From: G965216745 sp965216745
GTDB lineage: Bacteria > Pseudomonadota > Alphaproteobacteria > Rickettsiales > Anaplasmataceae
Reading direction: 5' to 3'
DNA: 64,000 nucleotides
NCBI GenBank assembly: GCA_965216745.1
Contig: OZ244191.1
Coordinates: 930,001-994,000, forward strand
The notes below the pieces were generated by a model. The model did no database searches. It worked only from the letters and a program-made list of their open reading frames with translations, and was not told the origin of the DNA. Shown piece after piece: positions 26,698 to 36,151 of this stretch. The translations under genes were made by a program, and so were the position numbers. Each line of letters opens with the position of its first letter. Position 1 is the stretch's first letter.

Positions 26698-28266
26698 TCA
26701 CTTAATAAATGAAGAATCTAAATTTTCAATAAAATCTTTCAGAGCTGTTTCTAGTTTAGACAGCATATCATCTTCTAATTTTCCAGTACTAAGTATGTAC
26801 TCCATTATATCGGCATGTTTGGAAGCAAGATAGTCTAACATGTACTTGCAACAATCATCTACCTTGTCTAATTTAATTTTATCTAAAAAACCATTAGTAG
26901 CAGCAAAAATAGATACAACCTGAACATCCAAACCCATAGGAGAATTTTGATTCTGTTTCAAAAGCTGTATCAACCTTTCCCCACGCCTCAGCAAAGCCAA
27001 AGTTGACTCATTCAGATCTGAACCAAATTGAGCAAAAGACTCCATTTCACGATATTGTGCGAGCTCTAGTTTAATTGAGCCTGATACTTTTTTCATTGCT
27101 TTGGATTGAGCAGCTGAACCTACCCTAGAAACTGATAAACCAACATTGATAGCAGGCATCAATCCGCTATTAAAAAGATCTGCATCCAAGAATATTTGAC
27201 CATCAGTAATAGATATCACGTTTGTAGGAATATAAGCCGACACATCACCAGCTTGAGTCTCAATTATAGGCAATGCAGTCAATGAACCACTTCCTTTTTC
27301 ATCAGACATTTTTGCTGCACGCTCCAAAAGTCTAGAATGCAAATAAAAAACATCACCAGGAAAAGCTTCCCTTCCTGGTGGTCTTCTAAGTAATAATGAC
27401 ATTTGTCTATAAGAAACAGAATGCTTGGATAAATCGTCATATATTACAAGACAATGCATGGAGTTATCTCTAAAGAATTCTCCCATAGCACAGCCAACAT
27501 AAGGAGCTATATATTGCATAGGAGCAGGTTCAGAAGCACCTGCTACTACAACAGTAGTGTACTGCATGGCATTGTTTTCTTGAAGAGTCTGAACTATCCT
27601 AGCTACCGTAGATTGTTTTTGACCAATAGCAACATATATACAATAAAGCTTATGACGATCATCCACAGCATTATCATTTGTAGTCTTCTGATTCAAGATT
27701 GTATCTATTGCAATAGTAGTCTTCCCAGTTTGACGATCTCCTATTATTAATTCACGCTGACCTCTACCTATCGGAACAAGAGAATCTATAGCTTTTATAC
27801 CAGTCTGCATAGGCTCATGTACAGACTTTCTATCTATAACACCAGGAGCAGAAGTTTCAATAGGAGTGAAATGTACATCCTTTAAAGGCCCAAGACCGTC
27901 TATAGGTTCAGAAAGAGCGTTCAAAACTCGTCCAACAACACCCATGCCTACAGCAGCATCAGCAAATTTATTAGTCCTATTAACTACTACACCTTCAGAA
28001 AGCTGAGAATCATCTCCAAATACTACCACTTTGACACTGTCATCATCAATCAATTGAACCATGCCACGCACTTTCGCAGCTTCTCCGAAGCTTACTAATT
28101 CACCCAGTTGCACTGAATCTATCCCGGAAACCACAGCAATGCCATCAGATATAGATACAACTTCACCTACTTCCTCACATTTTAAATCCAAATCATAAGA
28201 CTCTAAGCTCTTCCTCAAAAGATCAACAGTTTCATTGGCTTTAATATCAACAGTTTGAGAACACAT
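26698..28266 (-). CDS. atpA: ATP synthase F1 subunit alpha
   Basis: Non-catalytic nucleotide-binding subunit of F1, 522 residues (usual about 510). Walker A GDRQTGKTTIAIDTI, the DDLSKHSVSYRQMSLLLRRPPG stretch in two halves, and the F1 signature PAINVGLSVSRVGSAAQ are intact. ATG at 28266, one base after the atpH stop, so the two are one operon. The C-terminal ten or so residues are slightly longer than usual. Confidence 0.96.
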   Translation of the reverse strand: MCSQTVDIKANETVDLLRKSLESYDLDLKCEEVGEVVSISDGIAVVSGIDSVQLGELVSFGEAAKVRGMVQLIDDDSVKVVVFGDDSQLSEGVVVNRTNKFADAAVGMGVVGRVLNALSEPIDGLGPLKDVHFTPIETSAPGVIDRKSVHEPMQTGIKAIDSLVPIGRGQRELIIGDRQTGKTTIAIDTILNQKTTNDNAVDDRHKLYCIYVAIGQKQSTVARIVQTLQENNAMQYTTVVVAGASEPAPMQYIAPYVGCAMGEFFRDNSMHCLVIYDDLSKHSVSYRQMSLLLRRPPGREAFPGDVFYLHSRLLERAAKMSDEKGSGSLTALPIIETQAGDVSAYIPTNVISITDGQIFLDADLFNSGLMPAINVGLSVSRVGSAAQSKAMKKVSGSIKLELAQYREMESFAQFGSDLNESTLALLRRGERLIQLLKQNQNSPMGLDVQVVSIFAATNGFLDKIKLDKVDDCCKYMLDYLASKHADIMEYILSTGKLEDDMLSKLETALKDFIENLDSSFIK

Positions 28267-28267
28267 A

Positions 28268-28792
28268 TTATACCTCCATTAGTACAGACTTTAAATATTT
28301 ACTTACAAGAGTAAGCTTCTTTTTTAAAGAAAAATCAAATAAATCATTATTCACTTTGACACTAACACCACCATAAATTTTAGGATCAATAACATTAGAT
28401 ATAATCACTTTTTCAGCAGAGTAAAAATACTTCAATTTATCAGAAATATAATTAATTTGCTGTTCAGATATATGGTGCTTGGTGGTGACCAAAGCTCTAA
28501 TAATACCACTTTTTTTATCACAAATCTCAACAAAATGCCTGCAAACTTGAATAAACAGATTTGATCGTTTATTTTTAACCATGAGATGAAAAATTCTGCT
28601 TATATCAATAGCAAAAGATTCTAAAATCCGAGAAATATTTGGAATCAAATAGTACGGATAATTAGAAGGAAAAGATTTATCAACATCATGAAGAAACAAT
28701 ATAGCTTCAAACTTATGCACTAAATCAGGACCATAGCATTCATAAGCAGCTTTAGCATAATAACGCGACAAAGCGGAACCAGAGATCTTCAT
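28268..28792 (-). CDS. atpH: ATP synthase F1 subunit delta
   Basis: Stator subunit that joins F1 to the b subunits. About 174 residues from ATG at 28792 (MKISGSALSRYYAKAAYE), which matches the usual N-terminus; the open frame runs 24 codons further up but that stretch is not like the family. The C-terminal ISNVIDPKIYGGVSVKVNNDLFDFSL corresponds to the conserved dpsllGGvvvrvgd..iDgSl in two short pieces. Sequence is divergent, as common for delta. Gene order with atpA confirms it. Confidence 0.88.
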   Translation of the reverse strand: MKISGSALSRYYAKAAYECYGPDLVHKFEAILFLHDVDKSFPSNYPYYLIPNISRILESFAIDISRIFHLMVKNKRSNLFIQVCRHFVEICDKKSGIIRALVTTKHHISEQQINYISDKLKYFYSAEKVIISNVIDPKIYGGVSVKVNNDLFDFSLKKKLTLVSKYLKSVLMEV

Positions 28793-28915
28793 AAAAACCA
28801 AAATATCAAGTAACAACATTGTACAACATGTAAATGCTTTATCAACTAGTTTTACACAAAGCAAAAAAAATGAACTTTAAAACTAAAACAGTCAAAAATA
28901 AATCAAAGATAATAT

Positions 28916-29665
28916 TTAATTTCCACTCACAAGTCTGTGCTTAATTTTTAGATCATTTAAAATTCCTTCATTTTCTAAATTATGCAATATGGAGTCAATT
29001 TCACTTTTTAATTTAGAACCTTTCTTAAGCAAAATAGCATAAGCAGAATCAGTGTTGCCAATCTTAGAACACATTAATAAATTACTATGGCGAGAAAAAT
29101 CACCACATAGAACAGAATCTATTATTACAGCATCAACACGTCCAGAACTTAAAAATTGCACAGACTGATTGTTATTGTCTGTAGTGATAATATTTGAATT
29201 AGATAAATTTTCCCTAGCCCAAATTTCCATTGTACTACCCAAAAGACAAGAGACTGTTTTACCAGATAGATGCTCAGCTTTCATTATAGGATTTCGATGT
29301 GAATATAAAATAGATAAAACTTCACTATAATAAGGAACGGAAAAATCAAAATTTTGCTCCCTTTTTTCAGTTATTGTAACAGTAGATATACCAGCATCAA
29401 CTCTTCCACTTTCAACTGCAGCAAATATCGAAGCAAAAGACATATCGTGAAATTCAACTTCTTTGTTAAGTTTTAAAGCTATCTGTTTAGCAACATCAAT
29501 GTCAAAACCCTCAAACTCATTTCCAACCTTATATTCGAATGGAGGGTAATCAGCAGAAACAGCAAAAATAATTTTGTCAGCATCATCATCCTTCCCAACA
29601 CACCCTAGTAGAGATAAATTAAACATAATTATCAGCAAAACAGGAAAATATAATTTAGACAACAT
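28916..29665 (-). CDS. Amino-acid ABC transporter substrate-binding lipoprotein
   Basis: A periplasmic binding protein of family 3 (SBP_bac_3), about 249 residues. Lipoprotein signal with lipobox LSLLGC near residue 20. Fold marks: FAVSADYPPFEYKV, EGFDIDVAKQIA, the R/D ligand area ESGRVDAGISTVTITEKRE, and FDFSVPYYSE. Ligand is probably a polar amino acid (Gln, Arg or His type). ATG at 29665 was chosen over a TTG two codons earlier. No permease or ATPase gene is adjacent; partners must be elsewhere. Confidence 0.9.
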   Translation of the reverse strand: MLSKLYFPVLLIIMFNLSLLGCVGKDDDADKIIFAVSADYPPFEYKVGNEFEGFDIDVAKQIALKLNKEVEFHDMSFASIFAAVESGRVDAGISTVTITEKREQNFDFSVPYYSEVLSILYSHRNPIMKAEHLSGKTVSCLLGSTMEIWARENLSNSNIITTDNNNQSVQFLSSGRVDAVIIDSVLCGDFSRHSNLLMCSKIGNTDSAYAILLKKGSKLKSEIDSILHNLENEGILNDLKIKHRLVSGN

Positions 29666-29671
29666 AACCAA

Positions 29672-30059
29672 AAACTTGAAAAATCTTATAGAAAATATTA
29701 AACCTGTTTATGATTTGAATCAATGGGTTGAATATCACTATCAATAACAATAAAAACAAAATCAAACATAAAGTTTCTTTACACAAAGAAATCATATTTT
29801 CAATCGTATGAATCAAATTCAAACAAAAACATCAAATACTCAAGGCAACATGAAATCAATTTATTGATAAAAATTACTTTATCAATACTGAATAAAAAAT
29901 AAAAGCATGAAAAATAATATTAATGATTCCATACCTCTCTGATATAACAAGAGATTATTCTATTCCAGCTCAAAATTAACTGGAAATTCATTAATAGAAT
30001 ATTAAAACTCATTTGAAAAATAATTCTTTCATTCGATCATGTTTTTAAACAAAACGAAC
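29672..30059. other. Intergenic stretch with a small hairpin
   Basis: About 390 AT-rich bases between photolyase (3' end) and the binding-protein gene (5' end), both on the minus strand. No coding signal. A 9-bp stem with a 6-base loop lies at 29863-29886 (attgataaa and complement) and a second composite stem near 29963-29985 (ttccag/ctggaa). One may end the photolyase transcript; the binding-protein promoter should be near 29680-29750. Confidence 0.4.
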
Positions 30060-31460
30060 TCATTGCAAATTTTTGAACGCACTCAATGCACGTTCTCTAG
30101 ACAATTTCAAATCAATTATGGGATTAGGGTAAGTTGTTCCCAAAATCACATTATATTTTAATAACAGTTCAGCAGTAGCATCCCATGGCTTGAATATATT
30201 CTTATTAGGGAGTTGTGCTAGTTCTGGTATAAACTTCCTAACATATTCTCCATCAGCATCAAATTTTTCTCCTTGCAACACAGGGTTGAAAATCCTGAAA
30301 TAAGGAGCAGCATCAAAACCAGACCCTGCAACCCATTGCCAACCTGCACTATTATTTGCATAATCTGCATCCAGCAAGCAATCCCAGAACCATCTCTCCC
30401 CTTGACGCCAATCTATCATAAGATTTTTAGTCAAAAAAGAAGCTACTATCATTCTTGACCGATTATGTATATATCCAGTTTGCCACAATTCACGCATTCC
30501 AGCATCCACCATAGGGATACCAGTCAATCCCTTCTTCCAACATTGTAATGCAACTGGATCTTCGACCCAAGGAAATTCATTAAATTTACTTTGAAGATTA
30601 CGATTTTGCATTTCAGGGTTATAGTATAATTGATTATAGGCAAATTCTCTCCAACCCAATTCACTACAGAAGTGATCTATATTTTTGTCATTCATTGTGC
30701 CATTCTTGAGCGCAGAATACCAAACTTGATTAGGACTAACTTCACCAAAATGCAAACTTGTAGACAATCTAGAAACATATGATTTCGCAGGAAAATTTCT
30801 TCCATCTTTATAGTTGAATATAGGATCACTACAAAAAAAATTCATGTTTTTTATGGCTGAATTTTCTCCAGGGTTCCAAATAGTTTCAAACTTTTTATGC
30901 CATGTAATATTATGTTCAATTAAACCTAGCTCTTCTAATTTAATACCCAATCCACCAATACAACTAAAATTTTTAGAATTAAATACTGGTAATCTTGGAG
31001 GGGGTGCAGATAGGCATCCTTTTCTATAAAAAGGTGTAAAAACCTTATAAAAACCACCATCCGATCTTTTTATCTCTTCTGGATCCCATAGAAGATAGGA
31101 ATTGTTCACTGTGACATTTACACCATTTCTTTCAAGGTAGTTTTTAATCTTATTATCACGTTCTAATTGCCACGGCTCATAGCACTTACTAAAATAAACA
31201 TTTTTGATTTTATACGAATTTATCAAATCTATTAACACCTCAATAGGGTCACCATAATAAAAAGCAAGATTCCCATCTATTGACTTATCTAATTGATCAA
31301 TGGAATGATACAACCACCACTTAGTGGCAGAACCCATTTCATGTTTTTTATCTAATATGTATATCGGAAGTACATACTCATGCTCACATGCCAATTCAAA
31401 AGAAGGATTATCGTTTATTCTTAAATCTTGCCTAAACCAATGTATAGAGATATCTTTCAA
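30060..31460 (-). CDS. phrB: Deoxyribodipyrimidine photolyase
   Basis: Light-driven repair of cyclobutane pyrimidine dimers, class I cryptochrome/photolyase family, 466 residues. N-terminal antenna-binding Rossmann domain (IHWFRQDLRINDNPSFELA), C-terminal FAD domain with LGWREFAYNQLYY, CWKKGLTGIPMVDAGMREL, WQTGYIHNRSRMIVASFLTK and the signature WQWVAGSGFDAAPYFRIFNP. The start is TTG at 31460; no ATG is available. A light-dependent enzyme suggests a host or life stage exposed to light. Arg codons are AGA/AGG like the core genes, so it looks native. Confidence 0.94.
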   Translation of the reverse strand: MKDISIHWFRQDLRINDNPSFELACEHEYVLPIYILDKKHEMGSATKWWLYHSIDQLDKSIDGNLAFYYGDPIEVLIDLINSYKIKNVYFSKCYEPWQLERDNKIKNYLERNGVNVTVNNSYLLWDPEEIKRSDGGFYKVFTPFYRKGCLSAPPPRLPVFNSKNFSCIGGLGIKLEELGLIEHNITWHKKFETIWNPGENSAIKNMNFFCSDPIFNYKDGRNFPAKSYVSRLSTSLHFGEVSPNQVWYSALKNGTMNDKNIDHFCSELGWREFAYNQLYYNPEMQNRNLQSKFNEFPWVEDPVALQCWKKGLTGIPMVDAGMRELWQTGYIHNRSRMIVASFLTKNLMIDWRQGERWFWDCLLDADYANNSAGWQWVAGSGFDAAPYFRIFNPVLQGEKFDADGEYVRKFIPELAQLPNKNIFKPWDATAELLLKYNVILGTTYPNPIIDLKLSRERALSAFKNLQ

Positions 31461-32204
31461 TCACACCCACCCAAACACAAATATAACAAAGTAAAACACA
31501 CATCAAAACAACTTTTATACAACAAAAACACAGAAGAAAAAAATGAAATGTAAAAAAACATATAGTCAAATAAATCAAAATATCAAAAAAATCTGCTTTA
31601 AAATTCCTATAAACATAGAAATCACTACATTCTAGAAAACAAATTTATAAACAAACAACAATCGGTAGAATTTATTATAGTTACTTGATTTAACATGAAA
31701 CTAATTTTACTTTTCTATTCTATTCAATATCGATTTATAAAATATATCAAAAGATTCATAATTCAAAAAATAATTTGATAAAATATAACGATAAATCAAT
31801 CACTATTAAATAATTGTACTTAATTGTTTGTTGTTAAATAATTGAAAATTATATTTCAATATCTAAAATGTAATACCAAATGATTGCAAAATTGTTTTGA
31901 TTTCAAAGGACATTATCTTGAATTAAATATTATAATGCAAATTATAATAAGTATAAATTTAAGTTGTTTTCTTTGTATATTTGAAGATACATGAGTTTCA
32001 CTACTATTAATTCACCTTATTGTATTAGTTTTATTATATACATACAATTTCAATTTCCAAATCCATGTATTCAAAATTCTTTGGACACGATTAATGTTTT
32101 TATTAATGATAAAAATCATGTTGATATTTATCATTAAATCAAATTGGACAATGTGAATTTTTGTGGTATAAAGGGTAGTTTTTATAGAATTTAACTATTT
32201 ATAA
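31461..32204. other. 744-bp intergenic region
   Basis: A divergent promoter region between phrB and the VanX-like gene, very AT-rich. No open frame or family remnant is seen. The only clear structure is an 11-bp inverted repeat (ttaatgataaa and complement, 32103-32113 and 32127-32137), 67 bases before the VanX-like start, which might be a regulator site or leader stem. Confidence 0.4.
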
Positions 32205-33047
32205 ATGATGAAAACTTTTTATATATTTTTCGTTTTACACCTCACCTTTTTCGTTAATATGTCTTTTGCTAACACAGCTCCTCAGCCTTGGGATTCATTG
32301 TCGATTTCTTCAGAAATATCTTCCAAAATTTTTTATCACCCTATAGCTCATTCTTTTCTCACTGAGATTCAAATCCAAGAATCAAATGAAGAATTAGTTG
32401 ATTTGCTTGATATAAATAATCCTAGAATAATTCCTTTGTCTTTATTTGATGAACAATATAAAAACACATATGAAGGCTGGTCTAAAGTAAGGTTTGGTCT
32501 TTATACCAAACTACTAAAAATGCTAGAAATACTCCCACAAAATGTCGGTATTGCATACTTCGAAGGCTTTAGAACATTATCAAAACAAAAAGAATACTTT
32601 GACAAGAAATTTTTAGAGATTCTAGAAAATATATCTGATAGACAAGAGGCATACATGGAAACCACTAAACATGTTTCTCCATTCATAAATAATATACCAA
32701 CTCATTGTACTGGAGCAGCAATTGATATGACACTGTTTACTATAATTAATGGAGAAAAGTTCTTATTAAATATGGGTAAGTTTGACGTCATTTTTGGCCC
32801 CAATGATCAACAAGAAACCTTTTCGGCTAACACCAATGATTCTCAGAGAGCCAATAGATTATTACTGCTTGATTCCGCCATCAAATCAGGCTTAGCTAAC
32901 TATGGCTTTGAATGGTGGCATTACAGCTATGGAGACAAACTACATTCATTTGTATATAAAAAACCACATGCTATCTATGGATTAGCTGATTCTCGAAATT
33001 CGATTTTGGACATCAAGCTTGATGAATACATTGAACAAATAAAGTAA
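32205..33047 (+). CDS. VanX-like D-alanyl-D-alanine dipeptidase (peptidase M15D)
   Basis: A zinc dipeptidase family that cleaves D-Ala-D-Ala. 280 residues with a signal peptide (cleavage after SFANTA region, residue about 22), so it acts outside the cytoplasm. Zinc and catalytic motifs: FEGFRTLSKQKEYF, HCTGAAIDMTL (HxxxxxxD) and FEWWHYSYGDK (catalytic Glu and zinc His). A periplasmic form suggests recycling of muropeptide D-Ala or stem trimming rather than glycopeptide resistance. A stem-loop follows at 33085. Confidence 0.88.
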   Translation: MMKTFYIFFVLHLTFFVNMSFANTAPQPWDSLSISSEISSKIFYHPIAHSFLTEIQIQESNEELVDLLDINNPRIIPLSLFDEQYKNTYEGWSKVRFGLYTKLLKMLEILPQNVGIAYFEGFRTLSKQKEYFDKKFLEILENISDRQEAYMETTKHVSPFINNIPTHCTGAAIDMTLFTIINGEKFLLNMGKFDVIFGPNDQQETFSANTNDSQRANRLLLLDSAIKSGLANYGFEWWHYSYGDKLHSFVYKKPHAIYGLADSRNSILDIKLDEYIEQIK

Positions 33048-33444
33048 TAATTCCATTCCCATTTGTCTTAGTTTGAATAAAAGATAACATAATCTAATTT
33101 TTTTTCAGATTATGTTAAATTATCATTGGGGTAATAAAATTCGATTTTTGACGCATATTTTTTTCATATATAATTTAAACTCATACCATTAAATATTATT
33201 TTCCATAGTGTCAAGCAAATTACTTAAAAACAGAACCATAAGATCAAATCAAAATATAATTTAAATAAAAAATATTTTGTTGAATGAATGATGTTTTATT
33301 AATCTATTACATTGATTTTGAGCTTGTAATCATAATCTAATTATGATTTTTTATCTATAAAATAATTTTCTGTTGATTTAAAAAACCATTGAATAAATCA
33401 TCATTCCATGATTCAATAAAAAATAATATTAAATCACAAAACAT
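33048..33444. other. Intergenic region with two hairpins upstream of cydA
   Basis: About 400 bases without coding signal. Inverted repeat 1: taacataatct (33085-33095) and agattatgtta (33107-33117) with a T-rich 11-base loop. Inverted repeat 2: aatcataat/attatgatt (33328-33348) with a 3-base loop followed by TTTT, close to an intrinsic terminator and only 96 bases before cydA. The first probably ends the VanX-like transcript; the second could be an attenuator in the cyd leader. Confidence 0.45.
33328..33352 (+). terminator. Terminator-like hairpin in front of cydA
   Basis: A 9-bp perfect stem with a CTA loop followed directly by four extra T bases. Position between VanX-like and cydA fits a terminator; it may act as an attenuator if the cyd promoter lies upstream of it. 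Confidence 0.45.
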
Positions 33445-34842
33445 ATGATTGAATCACTTGATACTGTATTACTTGCTCGCATTCAGTTTGCATTCACAAT
33501 CTCTTTTCATATTATTTTCCCTGCATTCACTATCGGATTAGCTAGCTGGCTTGCCGTTGTAGAATGGAAATGGATGAAAAGTGGAAACAATGTTTATCAA
33601 GAAATCTATCGAATGTGGGTCAAGATTTTCGCTGTTTGTTTCGGAATGGGTGTTGTTTCTGGTGTTGTTATGTCCTATCAATTTGGCACAAATTGGTCCT
33701 TATTCTCTGACACAGTCGGTAATATCATAGGACCACTGCTTGGATACGAGGTATTAACTGCTTTTTTTTTGGAAGCATCATTTCTGGGCATCATGATGTT
33801 TGGTTGGGGACGCGTAAGCAATCGTATGCATTTCGTTTCCACTTGTATTGTGGCAATAGGAACCATAGTATCTGCATTCTGGATTTTGTCGGCCAATAGT
33901 TGGATGCAAACCCCACAAGGATTTGAAATAGCAGATGATGGAATGCTTTACCCTAATAGCTGGATAAAGATAATATTTAATCCATCTTTCCCTGTGCGTT
34001 TTTTTCATATGATCACTGCAGCATACCTGACTACTGCATTCGTTGTCGGTGGTATTGGTTCGTATTACCTTTGGAATAAAGTCAATATCAAACATGCTAA
34101 AGTTATGGTAGGGATGTCCATGCTCATGGCATTTTTTGTAGCACCATTGCAATTAATCATAGGACATATGCATGGTGAAAATACAATGCAAAATCAACCA
34201 ATAAAAATTGCAGCAATGGAAGGAAATTGGGATCGCGGAAATAATAAGCCCCTGTATCTTTTTGGTTTACCAAATGAAAAAAATGAAACTATAGATTACT
34301 CAATTAAAATTCCAGGTGGTGCAAGTTGGATACTAACTGGTAACATTGATGGTGAAATACCAGGCTTAAAAGATGTAGATAAGGAAAATCGTCCACCAGT
34401 TAAAATTGTGTTTTGGTCTTTCCGAATCATGGTTGGTATTGGAATGGCAATGATACTTACAGGATTGTTCGCTTTTTTCTTATATCTAAAGAAATGCTTA
34501 TTCGACACACGTATCTTCCAAATCTGGTGTATGGGAATGACACCCACAGGATTTATTGCGGTACTTTCAGGCTGGTTTGTAACTGAAGTCGGAAGACAAC
34601 CTTGGACAGCTTATGGAGTAATTAGGACTACAGATAGTATTTCCCCTGTAGTTACAGAACAAGTTTTATTGACATTAATTGGATTCATAGTTGTTTATAC
34701 TTTTGTGTTTGGCGCTGGTAGTTACTATATTATCAAACTCATCAAAAAGGGACCTAAGATAATTGATGAGAATGAAGAATATTACGATCATAGTATGGAG
34801 TCCAGCGTAACTAAAGCCGCCACATCAGGAGATACAAAATGA
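33445..34842 (+). CDS. cydA: Cytochrome bd ubiquinol oxidase subunit I
   Basis: Quinol-oxidising subunit of the bd-type terminal oxidase. 465 residues, close to the short Q-loop (CioA-like) form. Haem b595 ligand His22 in FAFTISFHIIFPAFTIG, haem b558 ligand His in RFFHMITAAYL, QPIKIAAMEGNWD in the Q-loop, and GWFVTEVGRQPW with the conserved region near the second ligand. Nine of eleven Arg codons are CGN, whereas core genes here use AGA almost only, which points to later acquisition. It overlaps cydB by four bases. Confidence 0.95.
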   Translation: MIESLDTVLLARIQFAFTISFHIIFPAFTIGLASWLAVVEWKWMKSGNNVYQEIYRMWVKIFAVCFGMGVVSGVVMSYQFGTNWSLFSDTVGNIIGPLLGYEVLTAFFLEASFLGIMMFGWGRVSNRMHFVSTCIVAIGTIVSAFWILSANSWMQTPQGFEIADDGMLYPNSWIKIIFNPSFPVRFFHMITAAYLTTAFVVGGIGSYYLWNKVNIKHAKVMVGMSMLMAFFVAPLQLIIGHMHGENTMQNQPIKIAAMEGNWDRGNNKPLYLFGLPNEKNETIDYSIKIPGGASWILTGNIDGEIPGLKDVDKENRPPVKIVFWSFRIMVGIGMAMILTGLFAFFLYLKKCLFDTRIFQIWCMGMTPTGFIAVLSGWFVTEVGRQPWTAYGVIRTTDSISPVVTEQVLLTLIGFIVVYTFVFGAGSYYIIKLIKKGPKIIDENEEYYDHSMESSVTKAATSGDTK

Positions 34843-35861
34843 TTGATTTTTCGACTTTTTTAGACCTACCACTGATTTGGGGGGTTATAATTGCAACGGC
34901 TGTTTTTATGTACGTGACACTTGATGGCTTTGATTTAGGATGCGGAATTTTGTTTCCATTTGCTCCTTCGGACAAATGCCGCAATAGAATAATGAATTCT
35001 ATTGCCCCATTCTGGGATGGGAACGAAACATGGCTAGTGCTTGGTGGGGGAGGTTTGTTTGTTGCCTTTCCAGTTGCTTATGCAGTTCTAATGCCTGCAT
35101 TTTATTTACCTATTATCCTAATGTTAATGGGATTAATTTTTCGGGGAGTAGCCTTCGAGTTTCGGTTCAAATCTGATGAAAAAGATCGAAAACTTTGGGA
35201 TCTAGCTTTCCATGGAGGCTCTTTGCTCGCTACCTTTATGCAAGGAGTTGTGCTTGGTAATTTCATCCAAGGAGTAGAAGTAGACGGAAGAAGCTTTTCT
35301 GGTGGACCACTAGATTGGGCAAATGGATTTGCAATTATAACAGGGTTATCACTAGTATTCGGATATGCACTGCTTGGAGCAACATGGTTGATCATGAAAA
35401 CCGAAGACGAAACACAAGTATGGGCACGCAATGCAGCAAAATATGTATTAGTATTTGTTGCTATTGCCATGGCAGTGGTTAGCATAACAATGCCATTAAT
35501 TGATGATCGTATTTTGAAACTTTGGTTCACTGTGCCAAATATTTACTATTTGACACCAATTCCAACAATCACAGCACTTGCATTTATAACACTATGGTAT
35601 GACTTATATCAAAAAAATCGTGAAGTCAGACCATTTCTACTTTCATTATCGTTGTTCCTGCTTGGATATATAGGTTTTGGAATAAGCCTTTATCCTTGGA
35701 TTGTACCATTTGAATTTACACTTTGGGAGGCAGCTGCAGCTCCAACCTCACAATCCATAACACTTATAGGTACAGTAATTATGCTACCAATTATCTTAGC
35801 TTATACGTCATATTGCTATTATGTTTTTCGGGGAAAAAGCGATCATGAATCTATGTATTGA
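34839..35861 (+). CDS. cydB: Cytochrome bd ubiquinol oxidase subunit II
   Basis: 340-residue membrane partner of CydA with eight to nine helices. Family wording: FLDLPLIWGVIIATAVFMYV, TLDGFDLGCGILFPF, NSIAPFWDGNETWLVLGGGG and FRGVAFEFRFKSD. Eight of eleven Arg codons are CGN, like cydA and unlike the rest of the window. ATG overlaps the cydA stop. Followed after 15 bases by a tiny third gene, completing a three-gene oxidase operon. Confidence 0.95.
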   Translation: MIDFSTFLDLPLIWGVIIATAVFMYVTLDGFDLGCGILFPFAPSDKCRNRIMNSIAPFWDGNETWLVLGGGGLFVAFPVAYAVLMPAFYLPIILMLMGLIFRGVAFEFRFKSDEKDRKLWDLAFHGGSLLATFMQGVVLGNFIQGVEVDGRSFSGGPLDWANGFAIITGLSLVFGYALLGATWLIMKTEDETQVWARNAAKYVLVFVAIAMAVVSITMPLIDDRILKLWFTVPNIYYLTPIPTITALAFITLWYDLYQKNREVRPFLLSLSLFLLGYIGFGISLYPWIVPFEFTLWEAAAAPTSQSITLIGTVIMLPIILAYTSYCYYVFRGKSDHESMY

Positions 35862-35876
35862 AAAAACCTTAAACTC

Positions 35877-36008
35877 ATGAAATTATTCAACAAATATATC
35901 TCTCATAAACAAAAACAATGGGCCTGGTTTATAATTCTTTGGTGCGGTGGGCTTGTATGTGTAACCTTTTTGGGGTTTATTATTCGTACCCTCATGGGAA
36001 TAGAATAG
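35877..36008 (+). CDS. Small bd-oxidase-associated membrane protein (DUF2474/CydX-like)
   Basis: A 43-residue protein too short for ordinary gene calls. It reads MKLFNKYISHK followed by QWAWFIILWCGGLVCVTFLG and FIIRTLMGIE. One membrane helix starting with WxW, a central IW and a final LIR.LM pattern match DUF2474, the third subunit found beside CioAB-type cyanide-insensitive oxidases, and functionally resemble CydX. It lies 15 bases after cydB. Such subunits stabilise the haem groups. The match is by eye. Confidence 0.75.
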   Translation: MKLFNKYISHKQKQWAWFIILWCGGLVCVTFLGFIIRTLMGIE

Positions 36009-36151
36009 AACCATCATTACGACTCAAATGAAATCAAAAGTACATCATAGATTCAAACAATTTCTTAAATCACAATTATCTTTTTTTTTGACATTTAGAA
36101 TTTATCATCTAATTGATTATTAAATAATAATATAGAATTACTATTCTATAA

